In this document: piece by piece, positions 42,518-50,472 of the stretch
How positions within the stretch are numbered: position 1 is the stretch's first letter
How the letters are laid out: every line of letters begins with the position of its first letter
Origin: Mucilaginibacter sp. UBA5151
GTDB lineage: Bacteria > Bacteroidota > Bacteroidia > Sphingobacteriales > Sphingobacteriaceae
Direction: 5' to 3'
Assembly: GCA_002413785.1 (NCBI GenBank)
Contig: DHXR01000051.1
Span: 1-55,871 of the forward strand
Length of the DNA stretch: 55,871 nt
Translations under genes and position numbers: made by a program
Notes under the pieces: generated by a model
Told to the model about the DNA's origin: nothing
The model's database searches: none
Seen by the model: the letters and a program-made list of their open reading frames with translations, nothing else

Positions 42518-43720
42518 ATGAAGATACCTGAATACGCAAAGATGTATCGTGAAAATTTATTGAATGATGTCGTTCCTTTCTGGCTCAATCATTCGAAAGA
42601 TGAAGAGTTTGGAGGGTTTTTTACCTGTCTCGATAATAGTGGGAAGGTTTATGATACCGATAAGTTTATATGGTTACAATGTAGGGAAGTCTGGTGTTTT
42701 GCCATGTTGTATAACCAGGTAGAAAAGAAACAAGAGTGGTTGGATTTTGCTATTCAAGGAGCTGGATTTCTTAAAAAACATGGACGGGATTCTCAAGGTA
42801 ATTGGTATTTTTCTCTTAATCGTGAAGGTGCCCCACTTATTCAACCGTATAATATTTTTTCGGATTGTTTCGCTGCTATGGCTTTTGGCCAGTTATACCA
42901 GGCAACAAATAATAAAGAATACGCAGATATTGCAATTGAGACTTTTCAAAATATCTTAAGAAGGCAGGAAAATCCTAAAGGAAAATATTCTAAAGTGTAC
43001 CCGGGAACAAGGTCTCTTCAGAGTTTTGCACTTCCTATGATTCTTTGTAACCTGGTTTTGGAAATCGAGCACTTACTTGACCCCGATTTAGTTGAAGCCA
43101 CAATAGCTAAAGGTATCCATTCAGTTATGAATGTGTTTTACCAGCCTAAGTCGGGATTGATTCTTGAAAATGTCACATCGGAAGGTGCTTTTTCCGATTC
43201 TTTTGAAGGTCGTCTGATAAATCCGGGACATGGTCTGGAATCTATGTGGTTTATAATGGATCTGGCAACGCGTTCACAAAACAGGGATTTGATTAAAAAA
43301 GCTGTTGATACTACAATAAATATTTTGGAATATAGTTGGGATAAAGAATACGGAGGTGTATTTTATTTTCTCGATATTAAAGGTTATCCACCACTGCAAT
43401 TGGAATGGGATCAGAAATTATGGTGGGTACATATAGAAACCATTATTAGTTTATTAAAAGGATTTTATCTTACCGGTGATGAGCGATGCTGGGACTGGTT
43501 TGAAAAAGTTCATGAATATACTTGGAAACATTTTCCCGATCCGAAAAACGGAGAATGGTATGGATACCTGAACAGACAGGGAAAAGTATTGCTCCCGTTA
43601 AAGGGTGGGAAATGGAAGGGTTGCTTTCATGTTCCCCGCGGATTGTACCAGAGTTGGAAAACTTTGGAGGCAATTGAGGAAAAATACAAAAGAAGCGCTC
43701 ACCTGGAAAAAGAAAATTAA
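42518..43720 (+). CDS. N-acylglucosamine 2-epimerase (AGE/RENBP family)
   Basis: A 400-residue (alpha/alpha)6-barrel epimerase. It closely follows the renin-binding-protein type pattern: GGFFTCLDNSGKVYDTDKFI (about 32-51), NWYFSLNREG, NPGHGLESMW (His near 238), KLWWVHIETI (His near 304) and GGKWKGCFHVPRGLYQSW (His near 370). These histidines are the acid/base pair and ligands of the family, which interconverts N-acetylglucosamine and N-acetylmannosamine; related enzymes act on mannose or cellobiose. The gene is more AT-rich than the ara operon and its MFS neighbour, hinting at separate origin. The MFS gene starts one base after its stop, so both are one transcript. Confidence 0.88.
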   Translation: MKIPEYAKMYRENLLNDVVPFWLNHSKDEEFGGFFTCLDNSGKVYDTDKFIWLQCREVWCFAMLYNQVEKKQEWLDFAIQGAGFLKKHGRDSQGNWYFSLNREGAPLIQPYNIFSDCFAAMAFGQLYQATNNKEYADIAIETFQNILRRQENPKGKYSKVYPGTRSLQSFALPMILCNLVLEIEHLLDPDLVEATIAKGIHSVMNVFYQPKSGLILENVTSEGAFSDSFEGRLINPGHGLESMWFIMDLATRSQNRDLIKKAVDTTINILEYSWDKEYGGVFYFLDIKGYPPLQLEWDQKLWWVHIETIISLLKGFYLTGDERCWDWFEKVHEYTWKHFPDPKNGEWYGYLNRQGKVLLPLKGGKWKGCFHVPRGLYQSWKTLEAIEEKYKRSAHLEKEN

Positions 43721-43721
43721 T

Positions 43722-44978
43722 ATGGCAGTTATACCCATGCAAAAAGCAGTCTTCGCTGACCCGTTAGGTATGCAAAAACAAAACTACACACCAGCTCTTA
43801 TTTCTTTGGCTGTAGTATATTTTATGATGGGTTTAATAACCTGCCTGAATGATACACTGGTTCCCTTTTTCAAAAATGGGTTCAACCTTACTTACGCACA
43901 ATCCTCATGGGTTCAAGTTTATTTCTTTCTTACTTATGGTGTCATGTCTGTTCCGGCAGGGATAATTGTTGAAAGAATAGGTTATAAAAATGGAATGGTC
44001 ATGGGGTTCTCTGTCGCTGCCTTTGGGGCATTATTATTTTTCCCCGCATCAATGTTACACCAATATATATTGTTCCTTGCGGCTCTATTTATTATCGCCA
44101 TTGGGATTGTACTGCTACAGGTTGCGGCAAATCCATACGTTACCATTCTGGGGCCTGCGCGAACCGCTTCATCAAGATTAACGCTGGTACAGGGTGTAGG
44201 CTCTATGGGCACTACGGCCGCTCCGCTGCTCGGCGCGTATTTGATCCTGTCCCATTTAAAGGAATCCCATGCATCCAGTGCGGCAGTAGGCTACCCATAT
44301 TTAGGAATTGCATGCGTGCTGATCCTTATTGCATTAATAGTTTACCGCATGAAGCTTCCTCAAATAAAAGCCGACGTCGGGTCAATAGAAATCCTTGCTG
44401 ATGAAACAGTCAAAAGCATTTTTTCATTCAGGAACTTGAATTTCGGTATTGGGGCCATCTTTGTCTATGTGGGGGCGGAGGTTTCCATTGGAACCTTTCT
44501 GACTAATTACATTGCCGACACTTTGAAAATTGAGATCCATCAAGCCAATAGTTTTGTGGCTTTTTACTGGGGCGGCATGTTGGTTGGCCGGCTATTGGGA
44601 TCGGTTCTGCTGCAATCAGCAAAACCTCCGGTTGTATTAAAATTTTGTGCCGCCTTGTCTGTTTTATTAATCGCAATTTCGATCAATACTTCCGGGTATA
44701 TAGCTGTTTGGAGCATGATTGCAGTTGGATTATGTAACGCTATCATGTTCGCAACCATTTTTTCTCTTTCTGTCAACGGGTTAGGAAAGTTCACGACACG
44801 GGCTTCCGGGTTTTTATCCACTGCCATTGTTGGAGGAGCTGGCATTTCATATTTAACGGGTGTAATAAAAGATAACTCTACCTGGTATTTTGCCTTTATA
44901 ATTCCAGCTTTATGTTATTTATATATCTTGTTTTATGGTATTAACGGGTATAAATCAAAATTAAGCCTGGTATCATGA
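43722..44978 (+). CDS. Sugar permease, MFS FucP/NagP-like family
   Basis: A 419-residue major-facilitator permease with 12 helices. The chosen ATG at 43722 is directly behind the epimerase stop; an earlier in-frame ATG at 43605 lies inside the epimerase gene. The start YTPALISLAVVYFMMGLITC and the following LNDTLVPFFKNGFNLTYAQS are the mark of the FucP/NagP/glucose-galactose branch of Bacteroidota, and AANPYVTILGPARTASSRL is the conserved cytoplasmic loop. It would take up a monosaccharide or amino sugar by proton symport. Translational coupling to the epimerase points to a common substrate, such as N-acetylmannosamine or a hexose. Sugar not determined. Confidence 0.92.
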   Translation: MAVIPMQKAVFADPLGMQKQNYTPALISLAVVYFMMGLITCLNDTLVPFFKNGFNLTYAQSSWVQVYFFLTYGVMSVPAGIIVERIGYKNGMVMGFSVAAFGALLFFPASMLHQYILFLAALFIIAIGIVLLQVAANPYVTILGPARTASSRLTLVQGVGSMGTTAAPLLGAYLILSHLKESHASSAAVGYPYLGIACVLILIALIVYRMKLPQIKADVGSIEILADETVKSIFSFRNLNFGIGAIFVYVGAEVSIGTFLTNYIADTLKIEIHQANSFVAFYWGGMLVGRLLGSVLLQSAKPPVVLKFCAALSVLLIAISINTSGYIAVWSMIAVGLCNAIMFATIFSLSVNGLGKFTTRASGFLSTAIVGGAGISYLTGVIKDNSTWYFAFIIPALCYLYILFYGINGYKSKLSLVS

Positions 44979-45133
44979 TGCACTATTTAAACCCAATCTT
45001 AAATATATAAACCCTTATTAAAAAAATATTTCTGACTTGGGGGCAACCAACAGCTAATTGGTATAGACTGGAGGCAGCTTTTGTAATTCTTGCTGCAAAA
45101 AAAAAGAATTAAAACAGTAAACCGCACTCAGAT

Positions 45134-46360
45134 CTACACCAAAGACAATACCTTATTTCTGACTAATAAACAAGCTCCTATAATACCTGCTTTCTCACCT
45201 AATTTTGACATTTTCAATTGGGTATCATTGTTAACCAGATTGAGTGAATATTTATTAATTGCACTTTTAATAGGTAATCTGATATATTCTTCAGTTGCAG
45301 CTAAGGTGCCTCCCACAATTACCAATTGAGGATTGAAAATATTGATCAATAAGGCTATTCCCCTTCCAATTTTCCCCCCAATCTGTCCAATTAATTCAAT
45401 TGCTAATACATCATCATGATTAGCGGCGTAAATGATATCATCCATTTTTATATCATCGTAGTTATCATTATTAAATGAAACTGTAGATGAAGAACCTTCT
45501 TTTAACTTGTCTTTGAACATCGTGGTAAGGGCCCATCCGGATGCTTCAGTTTCAAGGCAGCCTTTTTTGCCACAATGGCAAATTATTTCGTTGTCAAAAA
45601 TAGGGATGTGACCAAATTCACCTGAGTAACCTGATTTACCATAATATAATTGGCCTTCGATTAAAATACCCAAACCTATTCCATAATCCAGGTTCAAAAA
45701 TAAAACATTCTTTTCTTCTTTTACAATTCCTGAACTGAATTCACCGTAAGCCATTGCCCTCGAATCATTTTCGAGAAATACCCTTATGCCTACTTTTGAT
45801 TCGATAATCTTAGTCAGAGGTTCTTCTTCAAAATAAAAAAAACTATAACTATGTCCTGAATTTCGATTAATACGGCCAGATAGATTAATTCCAATTCCAA
45901 GAATCTTTTCTTTTAGTACAGGCGCTTCATTAATAAATTGATTAATTAAGTTACAGAGATCCTCCAAAGATTCTTTATTATTATCCAATTTATAAGGTAA
46001 TTTTTCGGATATTTTAATTATGTTTTTATTCAAATCTAATAATCCAATATTGATATGGTTCATTTTCACATCTACTCCTATAAATAAGACGGAATCAGGA
46101 ATCAGTCCGTATAAGTTCGGTTTACGTCCGCCGCCTGTATATATTTTACCGTTATCCTGAACCATACCATCATGTATCAAATCATTTAAAAGATTCGTAA
46201 CTTTTGGAATACTTAAGTTTAATTCTTTGCACAAATCTGCAATGGTTGCGTTTCCAACATTCGATAGATAAGTAATTACGGTTTTTTTTAGATTGATGTT
46301 TTTGTAAGCCACACCTGTGATGTTCTCACTATTTAACTCTTCGAAAAAAGTTTTTGACAT
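45134..46360 (-). CDS. ROK-family transcriptional regulator
   Basis: A 408-residue repressor of the ROK family with an N-terminal winged helix (residues 28-85; TIADLCKELNLSIPKVTNLL) and a sugar-kinase-like fold. The ATP/sugar domain shows LFIGVDVKMNHINIGLLDLN, NLSGRINRN, LENDSRAMAYGE and LDYGIGLGILIEG. The zinc motif CHCGKKGCLE and the sugar-site GHI are kept (GEFGHIPI). It should bind its operator until a sugar or sugar phosphate releases it. It is divergent from the SusC remnant, GMC and SusCD genes and convergent with the MFS gene, so it likely controls this locus. The shared motif at 46571-46595 and 40491-40515 is its candidate site. Confidence 0.93.
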   Translation of the reverse strand: MSKTFFEELNSENITGVAYKNINLKKTVITYLSNVGNATIADLCKELNLSIPKVTNLLNDLIHDGMVQDNGKIYTGGGRKPNLYGLIPDSVLFIGVDVKMNHINIGLLDLNKNIIKISEKLPYKLDNNKESLEDLCNLINQFINEAPVLKEKILGIGINLSGRINRNSGHSYSFFYFEEEPLTKIIESKVGIRVFLENDSRAMAYGEFSSGIVKEEKNVLFLNLDYGIGLGILIEGQLYYGKSGYSGEFGHIPIFDNEIICHCGKKGCLETEASGWALTTMFKDKLKEGSSSTVSFNNDNYDDIKMDDIIYAANHDDVLAIELIGQIGGKIGRGIALLINIFNPQLVIVGGTLAATEEYIRLPIKSAINKYSLNLVNNDTQLKMSKLGEKAGIIGACLLVRNKVLSLV

Positions 46361-46570
46361 AAGGATAGTTCTGGAAATTTAATTATTTAAGAAAGATATA
46401 TTGATTCAAATAAAATCCTATCAAATATAATTTTTTTAAATTACAATCTGACGTGAATAGTGGTCTGAATTTTTCAATTCTACACCCACAAATGTTGGTA
46501 ACCCTGGTTTTTATTGATTTCAACTCAATTATTAACCATCTGAATTGTTACAAACAATTATTAATTTATT

Positions 46571-46595
46571 TTAATTATAACTTGTTTGTTATTAA
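46571..46595 (+). promoter_or_regulatory. Candidate ROK-regulator operator in the ROK/SusC-remnant intergenic region
   Basis: The 25-bp site shares 21 positions, including the perfect block cttgtttgttattaa (46581-46595), with 40491-40515. An inverted partner acaaacaa at 46550-46557 faces ttgtttgt (46582-46589), so a dimer or looped complex could form. It lies 211 bp from the ROK start and about 175 bp before the SusC remnant. The rest of the 410-bp gap is extremely AT-rich with no gene. Confidence 0.5.
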
Positions 46596-46770
46596 AATAA
46601 ATTTTAATTTAGATTTAAAATTAAAATGATGCTTGAGGACAATCCACAGGTTTTTTCTACCCCGCCTTAATAATTGAAGGATAAAAAATCATTTATTGCC
46701 TAAATATTCAAATGATTGTTCAATATCAATTATTCAATTTTTAAAAATCTTAATAATTAAAAATAAATTT

Positions 46771-47562
46771 TATGCACTCAAAATTACTCTCATAGGGAAT
46801 CAAAATAGTGCTGCTCTTATTTGGGCTATTTTCATCTTTTTTTTGTTTCTGCACAAAATAAAATATCAGGCAGATCATTAGCGATGACGATAAACAACCC
46901 GTACCCAGTGCCTCAATTTTTATTGAGGTACTGGGTACGATATCAGATATCGAAGGAACTTTTTCTTTACAACTAAATGCCCGGGATGTTTTAACTATAT
47001 CGTTTATGGGATATCAAACAAAAGAAGTGTTAGCCGGTGGCAAAACTTTTATAACAGTAACATTGTCTCCTCTAAATAATTCATTAAATGAAATTGTTGT
47101 AACCGGTTACACTACCCAACTTAGAAAAGACATAACGGGGTCGGTAGCTTCAGTAAATGTTTCTGTAGCTAACAACTTCTTGTTTCCAATTCTGAACAAC
47201 TATTACAAAGACAGGCCGAAGGAGTATATGTGGTAAATCCGCAAAGTCAATTTTTCGCTAATGGGCAGATACCGGATTTTGGATACCAGCAGAGCGGCGG
47301 TGCAAAAGGATTTGCCAATGCAGGTGATCCGGCAGTGGATTCGCAGAAATATAATTATGACCCTTCGGATGGGACGGGGTCTAATAATGATTACTTGATC
47401 CAGGCATTTAATAAAAAAGGTAATGGTACTGATTGGTTTCACGAGGCTTTTAAATATGCGTCTACTCAAAGCCATTCCATTACTGCAAGTGGTGCTAATA
47501 ATAAAAATACCTGTTTACTCTCTTTTCAATATCTCCTAATCAACAAGCAACCAATTAATTAA
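46771..47562 (+). pseudogene. Degraded SusC/RagA-type TonB receptor gene
   Basis: Fragments in shifting frames run in the correct order for a SusC protein: hydrophobic signal part (KIVLLLFGLFSSFFCF), CarboxypepD_reg domain (DDDKQPVPSASIFIE; ISDIEGTFSLQLNARDVLTI; SFMGYQTKEVLAGG), TonB-box and plug start (SLNEIVVTGYTTQLRKDITG), then a late piece (GNGTDWFHEAFKYASTQSHS). There are stop codons near 46792 and 46861, several frameshifts, and most of the plug and barrel are deleted. It ends seven bases before the GMC gene. An intact paralogue lies at 50473. Confidence 0.85.
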
Positions 47563-47568
47563 AAAACT

Positions 47569-49290
47569 ATGTCTTTAAATCTTTATAATATCAACGGGAA
47601 AACTAAAAACACTTACGATGCAATTGTGATTGGTTCAGGGATCAGCGGGGGCTGGGCCGCAAAGGAATTATGTGAACAGGGATTGAATACCCTGGTTTTA
47701 GAACGGGGCCGGAATGTTGTGCATTTAAAGGATTACCCCACAGCCACAAATAATCCCTGGGATTTTAAACATCGCGGAGCATTGCCTTTAAAGGTCAAGG
47801 AGGAAAATCCTATAGTTGACCGATGCTATGCTTTTGATGAAAGTGCTGCCCATTTTTTCGTAAAGGACAAAGAACATCCCTATATACAGCAAAAGCCGTT
47901 CGATTGGATCCGTGGCTACCAGGTGGGGGGAAAATCATTAATGTGGGGAAGGGAAACGCAGCGATGGAGCAAGTTGGATTTTGAAGGGCCTGCCAGGGAT
48001 AATTTTGCCGTTGACTGGCCGATAAGGTATGATGATATTGCACCCTGGTATAGTCATGTGGAGAAGTTTGCAGGCATTAGCGGTAATCGCGATGGATTGG
48101 AAACCTTACCAGATGGCGAGTTTCTGCCACCCTGGGAACTAAATTTGGTGGAGAAGGCAATTCAGAAAAGGATCATGGACAATTACAAAGACCGCCATGT
48201 GGTTGTGGGGCGCTGTGCGCATTTAACCAAGCCAAAGGAAATACATTTAGAACAAGGCCGCGGGCAATGCCAGGCCAGGAATTTGTGTCAGCGAGGTTGT
48301 CCTTTTGGGGGATATTTTAGCTCAAACTCATCAACTTTACCGAGTGCCGCCAAAACGGGCAACCTTACCATGCTTCCTGATTCCGTTGTGCATTCTATAA
48401 TTTATGATGATAAAAAAGGAAAAGCCACAGGGGTTAAAGTTATAGATGCGCATACTAAACAAGTTACAGAATATTTTGCAAAAATTATTTTTGTTAATGC
48501 AGCTGCATTAAATACAAACCTTATTTTATTGAATTCAACATCCACTCGTTTTCCAAATGGTTTAGGTAATGATAATGGCTTATTGGGTAAATATATAGCT
48601 TTTCAAAATTACCGCGGTTCCTTGTCGGCAAAGATGGAAGGGTATGAGGATTCCTATTATTACGGACGCAGGCCAGTTACCGTTATTATGCCTAATTTTC
48701 GTAATGTATATAAACAGGAAACTGATTTTCTTAGAGGATACCTGGTATTTATTACGGCCACCCGTGCCGGCTGGGGGCATCCTACGGAAGGGCAGCAGAT
48801 CGGCGCGGCTTATAAAGATGCTATTTCGGAACCAGGAGAATGGGATATCTATATGTCGATGCAGGGAGAGACCATTCCAAAGGAAACAAACCATGTTTAT
48901 TTAAGCAAGGATCAAAAGGATGAATGGGGAATGCCCTTACTGACTATTTCTGTTGATTATGATGAAAATGATGAAAGGTTATTGAAAGATTTTTTACAGC
49001 AGGGCGCCGAAATGCTTGACAAAGCCGGCTGCAAAAATATCATCCAGAAAGATACTAAACAGGCTCCTGGTTTGGACATACATGAAGTAGGCGGCGTAAG
49101 GATGGGTAAAGACCCCAAAACCTCCCTCTTAAACAAATGGAACCAGTTGCATGCATGTCCAAATGTTTTTGTTACTGATGGCGCCTGTATGACCTCAACG
49201 AGCACACAAAACCCTTCACTTACTTTTATGGCGTTAACCGCCCGTGCTGCAAATTACGCCGTTAGTGAACTGAAGAAGGGTAACCTCTGA
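47569..49290 (+). CDS. GMC-family FAD-dependent sugar oxidoreductase
   Basis: A 573-residue flavoprotein of the glucose-methanol-choline superfamily. The FAD dinucleotide motif is AIVIGSGISGGWAAKEL (Gly22-x-Gly24-xx-Gly27), with ERG after strand 2. A Cys cluster (CQARNLCQRGCPFGG) and the C-terminal catalytic pair (His in LDIHEVGG, Asn in STSTQNPSLTF) resemble bacterial sugar and sorbitol/gluconate dehydrogenases. There is no signal peptide; relatives are often carried to the periplasm with a Tat-exported small subunit, absent here. It would oxidise a sugar hydroxyl to a keto group. It follows the SusC remnant and precedes the TIM-barrel gene by 128 bp. Confidence 0.88.
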   Translation: MSLNLYNINGKTKNTYDAIVIGSGISGGWAAKELCEQGLNTLVLERGRNVVHLKDYPTATNNPWDFKHRGALPLKVKEENPIVDRCYAFDESAAHFFVKDKEHPYIQQKPFDWIRGYQVGGKSLMWGRETQRWSKLDFEGPARDNFAVDWPIRYDDIAPWYSHVEKFAGISGNRDGLETLPDGEFLPPWELNLVEKAIQKRIMDNYKDRHVVVGRCAHLTKPKEIHLEQGRGQCQARNLCQRGCPFGGYFSSNSSTLPSAAKTGNLTMLPDSVVHSIIYDDKKGKATGVKVIDAHTKQVTEYFAKIIFVNAAALNTNLILLNSTSTRFPNGLGNDNGLLGKYIAFQNYRGSLSAKMEGYEDSYYYGRRPVTVIMPNFRNVYKQETDFLRGYLVFITATRAGWGHPTEGQQIGAAYKDAISEPGEWDIYMSMQGETIPKETNHVYLSKDQKDEWGMPLLTISVDYDENDERLLKDFLQQGAEMLDKAGCKNIIQKDTKQAPGLDIHEVGGVRMGKDPKTSLLNKWNQLHACPNVFVTDGACMTSTSTQNPSLTFMALTARAANYAVSELKKGNL

Positions 49291-49418
49291 TCAAGTCAGA
49301 AGTCTTAAGTCCATTCAAACTTAGAACTTCAATAAAAATAAAAGAAAGATACTTTATTGTTTCCCATATTTCCAATTAATAAATAATTAACTAACTAATA
49401 ATTAACAATTAAAAGCAC

Positions 49419-50336
49419 ATGGATACATCACGCCGGATATTTATAAAAAACAGCGCATTAGCAGTTGCTGGTGCAGCTTTATTGCCCGATCTTTTATTCG
49501 CACAGGAAAAAAGGATTGAAAGGATAGGGGTACAGCTTTATAGCGTACGCGACGCAATGAGTGCCGATCCGATAGATACTTTAAAAAAACTGAACCAGGG
49601 GGGGTTCCGTTATGTTGAACATGCAGGTTATGAAAACCGCAAGTTTTATGGGTATTCAGTAAAAGAGTTTAAAAAAATATTAAATGATCATGATTTACAA
49701 ATGCCCAGCGGCCATACGGTAATGACAGCACAGCATTGGGATACTGCCAAAGGTGATTTTACTGATGAATGGAAATATACCATTGAAGATGCGGCTGAGG
49801 CAGGCCAAAGGTACGTAATCAGCCCTTGGCTGGATGAGGGCCTGCGCACGGATATGGAAGGCCTGAAACGCTTCATGGAACAGTTTAACAAATGCGGCGG
49901 GTTATGTAAAGCACACGGAATGAAGTTTGGTTATCATAACCATAATTTTGAGTTCAACACAATGGTAGGACAGATTAATTTGTACGACTATATTCTTCAA
50001 AATACAGATCCCTCATTGGTTGCACAGCAATTAGATATTGGTAACATGTATGGTACATCCGGCGTACCGCTTGACCTTATTGCAAAATATCCCGGAAGGT
50101 TTGAACTGATCCATGTTAAGGATGAAATTAAAAGCAACAGTCCCGGTGACTCGGACCAAGGGTATGAAAGTACTATCCTGGGCCAGGGTTTGATACCTGT
50201 TAAAGAGATATTGAAAGCCGGCAGAAAAACCGGCGGAACTTCGCAGTTTTATATTGAACATGAATCATACCAGGGTAAAGACCCGGTAGATTGTGTAAAA
50301 ATTGATTTGCAAATCTTGAAAAAGTGGGGATATTGA
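49419..50336 (+). CDS. Exported sugar phosphate isomerase/epimerase-type TIM-barrel protein
   Basis: A 305-residue xylose-isomerase-like TIM barrel (AP_endonuc_2 fold). The N-terminus TSRRIFIKNSALAVAGAALL has the twin-arginine pattern SRRxFIK and a hydrophobic stretch, so export in folded form by Tat is predicted, with its metal already bound. Metal-ligand segments are visible: GYHNHNFEF, VAQQLDIGNM, FELIHVKDE and QFYIEHESYQGKDP. Homologues act in inositol, ketose and 3-keto-glycoside metabolism. The neighbours, GMC flavoprotein upstream and SusCD downstream, suggest action on an oxidised sugar in the periplasm. The precise reaction is unknown. Confidence 0.88.
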   Translation: MDTSRRIFIKNSALAVAGAALLPDLLFAQEKRIERIGVQLYSVRDAMSADPIDTLKKLNQGGFRYVEHAGYENRKFYGYSVKEFKKILNDHDLQMPSGHTVMTAQHWDTAKGDFTDEWKYTIEDAAEAGQRYVISPWLDEGLRTDMEGLKRFMEQFNKCGGLCKAHGMKFGYHNHNFEFNTMVGQINLYDYILQNTDPSLVAQQLDIGNMYGTSGVPLDLIAKYPGRFELIHVKDEIKSNSPGDSDQGYESTILGQGLIPVKEILKAGRKTGGTSQFYIEHESYQGKDPVDCVKIDLQILKKWGY

Positions 50337-50472
50337 TAGCAAAGAAAAGTTTTCTCTATGAATGATATTAAAACCATGTCAAAGAACTTATTTACTACGG
50401 CACTATCGCCGCTTAATTCTTTAACGAACGATTATTAAATAAATTAATTAACTCAATCTCAATCTTAATCTT

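Noticed and set aside
43605..43721. Earlier start of the MFS permease inside the epimerase gene
   Set aside because: The added residues are hydrophilic, out of register with family members, and an ATG lies directly after the epimerase stop codon.
46696..46881. Plus-strand 61-codon frame before the SusC remnant
   Set aside because: It overlaps the broken SusC signal region in another frame and is very Ile/Lys/Asn-rich, as expected of AT-rich non-coding DNA.
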